Shown: piece by piece, positions 55,779 through 64,000 of the stretch
Layout of the letters: each line of letters starts with the position of its first letter
Position numbering within the stretch: the stretch's first letter is position 1
Assembly (NCBI GenBank): GCA_030686995.1
Contig: CM060685.1
Location: forward strand, 131,217,823 to 131,281,822
Length of the DNA stretch: 64,000 bases
Source: Artemisia argyi
Taxonomy: Eukaryota; Streptophyta; Magnoliopsida; Asterales; Asteraceae
Direction: 5' to 3'
Translations under genes and position numbers: made by a program
Notes under the pieces: model-generated
The model's input: the letters and a program-made list of their open reading frames with translations, nothing else
Databases searched by the model: none
Told to the model about the DNA's origin: nothing

Positions 55779-57848
55779 TTAAATTTCATCGTGTAAGCTC
55801 GTTTGATTAGAAAACATCCCGGGCGGGAGGGTCGGGTAAAAATCATCATTAAACAAACTCCCATGATAGAGTATGTTTCCCCCTGGGTCATGATCTTTAT
55901 CAAGATCAAGGTATTCATACTTCGGCGGAGTCATGATATGAGTGAGTTCACCGAAGAACTCCTCATGAAGAAGATCAATCATATGATGTAAATTTGTGAG
56001 CTCTTGTTCCGTTACGGACTCATCACTATCCTCCATTTGAATATCGAAGATTGGGTTATCTGAAATTAAAGTAAATTCAGATCCGAAATCAAAAAGAGGA
56101 TTGGTGATAGTCGTTTTAAATGTTTCGGAAACAAGGTCATCAAATTCCTCTTCTAAGCTGACGATCTCGGAATGTGGAAGTGATGCATCAACAAATTCGA
56201 TGTCTTTACAAGATAAATAATCTTCATCACTATAATCACTGTCAGAATCGGAGCAACTCTCAATATGATCTTTTGGATTGTCAAGAGGAGGTGAATCATA
56301 TTCCTCTGCCGTATCAAAAGTATATTTCTCAAAATCGGGTAAAAAATCCTTGAGCTCGGGCTCCAAAGAATCTGACGGATTAACAATCACGGTCGAAATA
56401 GAATCATCATTAACAAGAGAAGTATCGATCTCTTCTAAAACGGAGTCACTTCCCTCAACCGGTGTGAGAGAAGGAAGGGAAGAGTCGGAAATATCTTTAG
56501 ATATATCAAGATGATTATTTTCAACAATTTCACAATCACCGTTAGAAATTTCCCTGGACTCACTTGCGATTGGGACAAGGTTCTCAACACTAGACGATTT
56601 GAATTCATCGGATTTCGTTGCTGGAATAGTGTTTAGATGCTCGTCCCCCATTTTTAGAGAATCCTCGGGTTCTATGGGAGGAAGAACGGGTTCTATTTGA
56701 GGGAAAACGTTTATTGGAACAAGTCTATCCTCGTCATCATTGGAATCATCATCATCGAGAAGAGCAGCATTGCGAAATATGGTACGAGTTCTAGCTACTC
56801 TCTCTTCGGCAAGTAATTCTTCCATGCTTTTTTCGTTGCGAGCAGCTCGTTCGTCGGCAAACAATTTCGCAACAGTTTTCCCAGAATATTGACGAATGAC
56901 GGGAGATTGTGGGGGTGGGGAGTTGTCGAAACCAGTATCAAAACTAGAAAAAGGATTAGGTTCATAGTTATTTTGACTCCATGGTTGATATTGATCATCA
57001 TAAGGAGGACCCCCACAATCTGTACAGGAAAAACTCGATGTATTACCCAACTCCTTAACTTCTTTCAATAAATTTAGAATCTCAAGATAAGGGTCTTGTT
57101 GGGGTTGTTGAGGAGTTCTTTGAATCATTTGGTATCGTAGAGGTTGGTCATGATATGAATAGCCGTAATTGTCACAAGGAAATGGATTCCTTGTTTGACA
57201 ATCGGAGCTAAAGTGCGGACCTCCACAGTACTCACAACAATATAATTGTTGTGATTGATTCGGTGAATTATATGGATATTGATTGAATCCAAAGTTTTAA
57301 TTATTACACGGAACTTGTTCATAGACAAACATGTTCTTTGCTTGACAATCAAAACCTTGGTGAGGACCTCCATAATATTCACAAGATAAATTCGGTGTAT
57401 CTTGAAACGATGTATCATTGAAAGTTTGATAGTACGGTTCTTGCTCGTATGAGTTATGACGAGGGTGGTCAGAATTGTTTTGAGAATAATCGAAAGAGTT
57501 CGGATCATAATCGGAGGTGAATGTGGGTTCAGCACTCGAAGCGTAACACATACAAAGTCCACGAGTAAATCCACATTCTTTGCAAAAACACCGTTCACAA
57601 AGTGAACCATCTCCTAACGGATCTCCACAATTAAAGCAACAAGATTGATCGAACGAAGACGTCTCGGGAGGGTAGTTAGAAAATTTTTGTGAATCATTAA
57701 AAGAATTCGGATTCATGAACACATTGCATAAATTACAAAATCCGTCTCTACAATTATTTCCACACCTCTCGCAAATACACCGGAAACAACTATAGCTGTT
57801 CTCTATCGGACTTTTGCAATGAAAACAATGATAACCGAGAGACTCCAT
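55779..57848 (-). pseudogene. Long Cys-rich/acidic ORF of the Athila-like element, one stop
   Basis: The frame of 690 codons from ATG 57848 to the stop at 55779 is interrupted only by TAA at 57299-57297. The N-terminal third has repeated Cys modules: CFHCKSPIENSYSCFRCICE, CCFNCGDPLGDGSLCERCFC, then three CxxC-GGP modules (CEYYGGPHQGFDC, CEYCGGPHFSSDC, CTDCGGPP). Two of these resemble zinc knuckles of Athila gag. The rest is strongly acidic (Asp/Glu/Ser) with DEHLNTIPATKSDE and repeated SLEEEFDDL-type patches. I remember similar anonymous proteins from Asteraceae genomes (unverified). No capsid domain, protease or RT is recognisable. A nucleic-acid-binding gag-like role is a guess from the Cys modules. 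Confidence 0.7.
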
Positions 57849-58116
57849 AAGAATTAAACATACGAGAGGGATAAGAAGTTTAGAATTTAACGAATAAGAG
57901 GATAAGGGATTAAGAATTAAACGGATTTAGAGGGTAAAAGAAGAAGAATTAAATGTGAAATAGGGATAAGGGGTAAGAATTAAACATGAAAGAGGATACG
58001 AAGATTCTTTTTGGTTTTTATAAGAAAATATATACAAAAACAAGACGGGAACTTCCCGAGGGAAGAGTCTTCACTTCACTAATCTTAAAAACGTAAAAGG
58101 CTTCGACTTTCACTCC
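57849..58116 (-). other. Leader of the Athila-like element
   Basis: These 268 bp lie between primer site and ORF start on the minus strand. They are A/T-rich (many TTAATTCTT words) without any ORF. Confidence 0.5.
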
Positions 58117-58134
58117 TCCCCGGCAGCGGCGCCA
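58117..58134 (-). other. Primer-binding site of the Athila-like element
   Basis: TGGCGCCGCTGCCGGGGA on the minus strand, six bases inside the LTR end, matches the well-known Athila-type site (TGGCGCCGTTGCCGGGGA) at all but one base. It sets orientation and superfamily. Confidence 0.9.
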
Positions 58135-58140
58135 AAACGT

Positions 58141-60209
58141 TGATACATTCGGATCAACCACTTAACCAAGGATGGTCAATATAGTCAATCCTAGTGTATG
58201 TGCTCCGGTGTGTATAGTGTCTCCCCGGGTCATTTAGTCCCGACGAGGTGTGAAATGCGAAATCGAGAATCGTTTTGTGATCGGGTGATTTGAATGGGGT
58301 TATAAAGAGAATTTGGGATTTCTAAAGTAAATGAAGCAAATAATAACTTAAAATAACATAAATACTAATAACGAAAGCATATAAACCACAAGTACACTAA
58401 AACGTAAATTAAACCTAAAACGTAACGAGCAAAACGTAAAAACGTAATCTAAAAGGCAATTACCTAAATTTAAACTACAAATTTGATTTTAGAACTGAAA
58501 AACTACTTAAAAACTTTTAAAAACGCTAAACGTACCTTAAAATTTTCAAAAACGTAACCTAATTTAAAAACCGTGCGTTTAGATTAAAAATAACGTAAGT
58601 ATACAAATAAAAAGTGAATTTTAAGCAATACTACTCCTACGGATGTAATTTCAACAAACGCTAAAAAAAATAAATAATGGAATAAAAAAGGTAAACTAAA
58701 GGATAAGCTAAATGGGAATCTTGCCAACTAATCCTATAAGCTAAGAATGCTAGAAAGCAACAGAAATAAGCTAATCCTACCCTAATAAGCACTGTTCAGT
58801 AATCAAAAGGCATAAAAAAAAAAGAATAAAAAATAGTCTTATTTCTAATCTTAAAGCAGCCTATGAAGGGGGTGTTATCAAGCTAGAAATTTAAGTGAAC
58901 TAACAGGCTTACTATACTTAAAATAAGCTAAATTTGAGCGGCTTATACTACAAGCTAACAAGAAAAACCAAAACACAATCCTAAATCTGACTTTAACATG
59001 GCTAAAATGAAGATTGAAAGGTGAGTCTTGGACAGGTAATGGAGGTGCAGGCCTAATGTTGGTATGTGGTGTTAGCAGGTTTACAAAAAGCAGTCAAAAA
59101 GAAATTTATAAGTTCTAAATCTATTTAAGGATGGATAAACTAACTAAGGGGAGGGAAACAAGCTAGAGCAACTATGGGGGAGTCCTAATTAAGCACTAGG
59201 AGAATAAATAAGTAGCAAAAATACACCCTAAAGTCCTAAACAAGCAAAGCTAATTCCTAAACTAAGGCTGCAAAATGGTAATATTAACAGCTAAGGGGGC
59301 TAGTTTGGACTCAAAAGCTGTAAAAACTTAATTCTTAAAAATTAACTAAAAATGGGAGCAACTAGGTGAGCTAATAGATAAGTTATAAACCAATTTTTAG
59401 AGCAAATAAGTTAGAAATAAAGAAATTAAAAATAAAAATCAAAGTGGTTGTGGCTATGTTGCTATGCAAGTGCAGTTATGACAAAAATGAGTGAAAATGG
59501 GGATTGAAAATGGATTTGGAACCTACAACCTTTGAACCATGAGTCTAAAACATGTTAATAGAACTGTGTTTGAGCAACAATAACAACACAAGTGCCAAAA
59601 CTAAGAATCTACCCTAGCAACCAAATGAAACTGTCAAAAATAAACAATTTTGAAAAACAAAGTGAAATGCTTTAAAACCTTAAGAGAATGAAAACTATGA
59701 CTAGAAAACTACTTATACTACTCTAATAAAGCTTAAACAACCTGAGTGTGGGAAACAAAAGTGACCAAATTCTTTTGACCATAAAACCATCACTGTGCCA
59801 AACACCTTCTAAAGTTTACAAACTGATTTTTTTGAAATTGAATTGAGCTTTTAGACAAAAAGTATTTCACTATTTCTTGCAACCATAAACAAATATCTAA
59901 AGGAACTTAAGAAGGCTTGAAATTAACTTTGAAATGGTAAAAAACTTGGAAATAAATTTGCAAGGAATTTAAAAGAAAAAATAAATTGCATAAAAGAGTT
60001 GGGTACAAAACTGAAGTTGAAAGTAAAATGCTGAATTTTAAAATTACAAGGAATTTAAAAATGGTCAAAACTCTTCTAAATACTTGAAAAGTTAGACATG
60101 TTTTTGTGGTGTGTGGAGAGCCCTTTTTATATGTCCTTAGCTAGGGTTCCTGTGTTTGTTGTCCTCTTCTGTGTTTTGTTTCTCTTGTGAGAGGAATAAA
60201 GCCTTGGTG
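58141..60209 (-). repeat. 5' LTR of the Athila-like element, truncated
   Basis: It is alignable with 45039-47667 throughout, except for the 547-bp segment missing here. Similarity stops abruptly after AAAGCCTTGG at 60209, where the other LTR goes on. The U3 part and left target duplication are therefore lost and cannot be used to confirm the insertion. Confidence 0.85.
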
Positions 60210-60992
60210 TTTGGATACTTGTTTTTCCAGGCACATTTGTAGTTTGACCATCAGTGACAGGATGAATGTTTTTATATGTTGATCATCGAGTTTTAGTATG
60301 TACATCGTTAGAAGGTTCATCAGGTTAAGGTTGTGCAGTGGAGGCCGCATCGTCTTTTCCATTTTTTGTTAATTATTAGTAGAACCTTGTATCAGACAAT
60401 GTTTTAACTCATTATCATGTTGCATCAGACATTGTTTGCCCAGTTTACTACTATAAGTCAAATTAACCAAATGCTAAATGATAAAAAGTCAATGTGTTAA
60501 GTCATTTTCATGTTGTCTTATACATTATATTTTATGGCTGTACATATTAGATAGTCGTTGACCTTTAAAAAGTCAAACTAACCAAATGCTAAATGTGATG
60601 GTATACTCACCACAATCGATCACACCTTTGTATCAGCAAAACCAAACACAGTGGCCACTTAACATTTGATGAACCTATGTTCAAACCATACCTAGTAATT
60701 GTAAAAGGTTACATGTGTTAAAAATGCAAATGTTTTACATATTTTAGCATGTAACTCCAATATGTAAATGCTAATCCAAACACCCACTATAGTTAAAAAG
60801 GCAAATCGTTTAATTACTTAGACATCTAATATTCAAACTGCCAAATTGACTTGTAATAGTCAAGCTAAAGAATTAACAACAATAAGCAAAATATTGATTG
60901 CCAAACACTATCATTTATTCAAAACCCAAATTTTTATTGATTGATCTCATGTTGACAATCATTACAATCTTCACTACCATCTAAACATACAC
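60210..60992. other. Unassigned sequence with weak coding traces
   Basis: On the minus strand 60362-60210 can be read in one frame as NGKDDAASTAQP...VHTKTR...NIHPVTDGQTTNVPGKTSIQ with two stops. That is not recognised. A direct repeat AACCAAATGCTAAATG lies at about 60463 and 60581. No other feature is seen. Confidence 0.3.
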
Positions 60993-61226
60993 TTAGCTAA
61001 ACCTACAACTTTCCCTATCACCATTTTCCTTCATTTCCTTCCATTCCTTTAGATATTTAAATAGAGCTTCAAGTTTTGTAATCCTTGTTTCCAAATCATC
61101 AAACTTTGGTAACACATTGTCAGCAGCCTCTTCTTTCTCCTTCTTAGCGCCCAAATGGTCTTCTTTGGAGCAATCCTCTTTCCTCAGCCCACTATACAAA
61201 GCCTTTCCCTTATCGTTTTGTGTCAT
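60993..61226 (-). CDS. Small hypothetical ORF (77 aa)
   Basis: MTQNDKGKALYSGLRKEDCS followed by a Lys/Glu-rich stretch and a short heptad-like segment (FDDLETRITKLEALFKYL), which suggests a coiled coil. It is intact with its own ATG. The sequence is hydrophilic, with no signal peptide. It lies in a transposon-rich area with no recognised partner. The real product may be longer through splicing to the weak coding traces at 60210-60362. A chance ORF remains possible. Confidence 0.35.
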   Translation of the reverse strand: MTQNDKGKALYSGLRKEDCSKEDHLGAKKEKEEAADNVLPKFDDLETRITKLEALFKYLKEWKEMKENGDRESCRFS

Positions 61227-61696
61227 TCTTACTTATTTTGATTTAATGTATGTGTGATGCGTTGTTGATAGTTTAGGATTTTATAGTATTTAATAGAATG
61301 TTGTGTTAGACATTAACCATACGCTAGTTATAAATGTGGTTGGACTATACTGCCTTTGGAAAAATAACTAAAACTAAGCGTTGACCAAGCTAATACGGGT
61401 CAAGGGACGCATTCGGCCTCAAAATCCATAGTTTTGGACGCATGGCGGCGCTTTTGCAAACTTAGGGTCCATGGCGATGTTTCGTGAAAATTTTAGGGAC
61501 CAACGGTGTATTTTTGTCTATATTTTTTAAACTTAAAATGTTTAAAATTTGAGTAATATTAATTGTCTATAATACCTTTTAAACATAAATACTTAAATGA
61601 CAAGTTTTAGTATTTTATTTTCCATTTCAAAATAAGTTTAAGACACAAGGTTGTTTTATCAATACCAACATCAACTACTTTTAAAATGTCAACTTT
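61227..61696. other. No gene seen
   Basis: A+T-rich spacer with a more G+C-rich patch (61405-61510, GGGACGCATTCGGCC and GCATGGCGGCGC) that looks like a dispersed repeat fragment. Confidence 0.3.
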
Positions 61697-61702
61697 TTAA
61701 AG

Positions 61703-61970
61703 GGCAAATACCATAAAAAATCACCATACTTGTCCTAAAATATACTTTTGGGTATCGAACAAATTTTTTTCCTTATATGAGTACTGAACTTTCATTTCTT
61801 GGCCTCTTTGAGGCACTTTGAACATTTTTGCCCCTCAAGCGGCAAAAATGTCACAAAGTGCCTCAAAGAGGCCAAAAATGAAATTTCAATACCCATATGA
61901 GGAAAAAAAAATTGTTCGATACCCAAAAGTGTCTTGGCAAGTATAGTGCTTTAATATGGTATTTTCCCCT
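61703..61970. mobile_element. Foldback MITE (268 bp)
   Basis: It is an almost complete inverted repeat. The left arm begins AGGGCAAATACCATA, the right arm ends TATGGTATTTTCCCCT. The arms meet around 61830-61845 through GGCCTCTTTGAGGCACTTTG and its inverted copy. TTTTAA flanks both sides (61697-61702 and 61971-61976) as a probable target duplication. There is no coding capacity. Confidence 0.8.
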
Positions 61971-61976
61971 TTTTAA

Positions 61977-62730
61977 GTGACAAATTTTAATATTGGTCAA
62001 TATTTACGTGAATATTAATTTAAAAGAAAAGTACACACAGTTGCTATATCTATACTTCATATAAAAAGTTAATAATTTTCCTTTAAACTTTAAAAAAAAT
62101 GTTAAATTGAATTGAGCAATGTGTTATACATAGAATACTTTTTCATTATTACTTTCTCATAAGAAATAATTTGACTTGTTCTTGAATATGTTATCTTATA
62201 AGTATTATTAAAAAAAATTATCAGTCGCATTTAACACATATTATATAAAAAAACTGCTAGCCACACATTTTAAATAATAGAGAGATTTTCAATAAGAGAT
62301 TCATCTATTTTTTAGGTGCATCTCAAATGTTTGGTTGTGATTTTTTCTCATACTTCTCATTTTAATTTTCTTCTCATTTTTATCCTAACTCTTCAACTAC
62401 ATATATAATATATCATTTGTCGAAAAAGCTAGAAATTTTTTAGAAGACAATAAATGTTTCAAGTAATTATTGTCATGTTTCATCTTTATTATCATACGTT
62501 AAAAAAAATTTAATTATATGTTGATTATTTTACATTGTATACATTAACATTACCCGAAACATTTAACCAAAATATTTTAACTATAATTATTTGCTCTATA
62601 AAGTCCTATATCTATGCACGGATACTCATCTAGTAGATTTAATTAGGTTCTAATAAACTTATATAAGCTGAAAAGTTTCAAAATAATTCCTAAAATACTA
62701 AAGTTCAAAACCCCCTAAAATCGTTCGTTA
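61977..62730. other. A+T-rich spacer with a terminal-repeat end
   Basis: No ORF was found. The sequence TATAAAGTCCTATATCTATGCACGGATACTCATCTAGTA near 62597-62636 matches the right terminus of the foldback element at 35833. It is therefore the end of a related element whose other end was not located. Confidence 0.4.
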
Positions 62731-63160
62731 GAGCACTAGCTACAGTGGAGTCGTGGCTCTCGCGCCGTGGACAAAAAAGTGCTGTCACGTCAGTAAAAGT
62801 CTCTATGGCACCAGAAATCTCATGGCACCACATTTGGCCGTTACAGTTAGCACCAGAAAATGTGGTGCCATCGTCCTATTTTTTTTAATTTTGTTTTTTA
62901 AATAAAATAAAACATACACAAAATAAACTTCATTGAATTAAAAAAGAAACATTACATTAATAACAAAAAAAATTCACATAAAAATAGAAAACTTAATACG
63001 TAAACAAGAAATAAAATTACAAACTAGTCATTAAAGTTCCATAAATACTTCACAAAGTCTTGTCGAAGATCGTCGTCCACTTTTTAGTTTTGTAGTGTGT
63101 ATTTTGCTGCTTTGTCGTTTTTATTTGATGATTCGTTGTGTTTTAAATTCCACATTAATA
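62731..63160 (-). mobile_element. Fragment of a PIF/Harbinger-like transposon (tentative)
   Basis: GAGCACTAGCTACAGTGG (62732 on) resembles a terminal sequence seen in plant PIF/Harbinger-type elements. On the minus strand, 63083-63030 reads VDDDLRQDFVKYLWNFND-stop, similar to the C-terminus of plant ALP1-like transposases. The rest of the transposase is absent. Confidence 0.35.
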
Positions 63161-63455
63161 ACAACATTATAAACGAACTTTTTAACAACAAAAGCTTTTT
63201 GTACTATTTATATAGAGTTTACATTTTTACTTAAATTTTCAAGAAATAAGAAGAGTTGATCTACATATATGACATTATCCATACACGGTTGATTATCATT
63301 TTGTGACTAACTAGAAAGTTATGAATGTTTAATATCTTACTTTGATAATATTTTTGTTTTGACCTTCGAATTTATGTTCACAGTGATTAAGACAAAAAAA
63401 GGTTTCATAATAATATTCTATAAGATTTTTCAAAAGATATGACGAGTTAACTTGA
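63161..63455. other. No feature seen
   Basis: A+T-rich sequence between the Harbinger-like fragment and the poly(A) tract. The nearest ORF crosses the homopolymer and is not credible. Confidence 0.3.
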
Positions 63456-64000
63456 ATTTTTTTTTTTTTTTTTTTATTTTTTTTTCTGAACAGAGATTTC
63501 ATTTCACACCTCACAAATGGAGGAAATTTGCACATAACAAGTTACATCTAACATAACAAGTTAAGCTAAAACAAGACATACACCAAAATAGTTGTGACAT
63601 CCTACAGCAACACCATACAAGGGTGGGGGAATCACCAGAGTGAGCTTTTGGTGGACAAAACCATATGAAGGTGTAGCTTGACAAAAATACATAAAGTACA
63701 CAAAACATACAAAAAAGATAAAACTAAGCATCAATAAAGGAGCCAGACCTAAACCTAACAAATCTAAAATCAAAACCCAAGGCGGCTTCAAGCCATCAAT
63801 GGCGGACCGCAACAAATCTGAGCAGAGGAGTCCAGGAAACAGCGGCAGCAGCAGCAAACGGCGAGATCACAGCGGCAGTGGGCGGTAACAAATCTGTAGG
63901 TAAAGATGTTTATTGAAAGGAGGGAAAAGTAAAAAGGAGATCCGGACGGTCGGTCGACACCGACAGCCGGAATTTATTTGAGAGAGCGGAAACTTGATGG
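63456..64000 (-). mobile_element. Poly(A)-tailed retroposon or processed copy, 3' end
   Basis: On the minus strand a G+C-richer sequence (64000 down to about 63490) ends in GAAATCTCTGTTCAG followed by an A-rich tail of about 27 bases (63485-63456). It contains a 98-codon frame (63857-63561) that is very hydrophobic and not recognised. The element continues beyond the window. Either a LINE 3' end or a processed gene copy is possible. Confidence 0.4.

Larger units (their letters stand above)
45039..60209 (-). mobile_element. Athila-like Ty3/gypsy LTR element without pol
   Basis: On the minus strand a truncated 5' LTR (60209-58141) is followed six bases later by the primer site TGGCGCCGCTGCCGGGGA (58134-58117), the type known for Athila/Tat elements. 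Then come one long ORF (57848-55779), noncoding sequence, a polypurine tract AGTGTGGGGGGA (53462-53451) and the 3' LTR (53450-45039). The internal region is only 4.69 kb. No protease, RT, RNase H or integrase motif was found in it, so the element must have moved, if at all, with enzymes from elsewhere. The 3' LTR carries a nested non-LTR retrotransposon. The two LTRs match over about 2.1 kb apart from a 547-bp difference. Confidence 0.85.

Noticed and set aside
63329..63535. Minus-strand 68-codon ORF
   Set aside because: It runs through the poly(A) tail of a retroposon (Lys run) and is not a gene.

Overview
This window is plant nuclear DNA made almost entirely of transposable elements nested inside one another. 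The plant-type Ty1/copia, Athila-like and CACTA elements, the A+T-rich spacers and the split exons with GT/AG borders all indicate a flowering plant. Several retrotransposon proteins resemble, from memory, families abundant in Asteraceae genomes. That family-level guess is unverified. No complete, clearly functional host gene was found.

Left part (1-16106): host sequence that looks like one long LTR ending in GGGGGTGTGACA at 16106. A complete but inactivated 12.7-kb Ty1/copia element (626-13312) is inserted in it, with twin 348-bp LTRs and a perfect GACTT target-site duplication (TSD).

Middle part (about 16.9-45 kb): an old, decayed minus-strand copia has been cut open several times. A 1442-bp solo LTR (17275-18716, TSD GTTAA) sits in its integrase/RT linker. 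A giant 23-kb CACTA transposon (18987-41941, TSD GAA, matching CACTGGTA termini) also lies in it. The CACTA element carries arrays of GTCACA-type subterminal repeats, exons of a cytosolic prolyl-tRNA synthetase, an exon of a FURRY/cell-morphogenesis protein, a B3-like gene and a long inverted-repeat element. A second copia (20945-31614, TSD TTTCA) landed inside the prolyl-tRNA synthetase exon. Its two nearly identical LTRs point in opposite directions.

Right part (45039-60209): a minus-strand Athila-like LTR element with a TGGCGCCGCTGCCGGGGA primer site. It has no recognisable pol but carries one long Cys-rich and acidic ORF. Its left LTR contains a non-LTR retrotransposon (coding region about 49647-52825, plus strand). 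This encodes an N-terminal zinc finger, a full reverse transcriptase and a C-terminal CCHC plus restriction-like endonuclease, and lies between (TAA)n tracts. Beyond 60210 there are only MITEs, transposon fragments, short unknown ORFs and a poly(A)-tailed retroposon end.

The strongest items for follow-up are the restriction-like-endonuclease non-LTR element in (TAA)n, the copia with inverted LTRs bounded by a TSD, the antisense ORF of that same copia, and the gene-capturing CACTA element. All coordinates and identities come from reading the sequence by eye. Family names rest on motifs and remembered similarity, not on a search.
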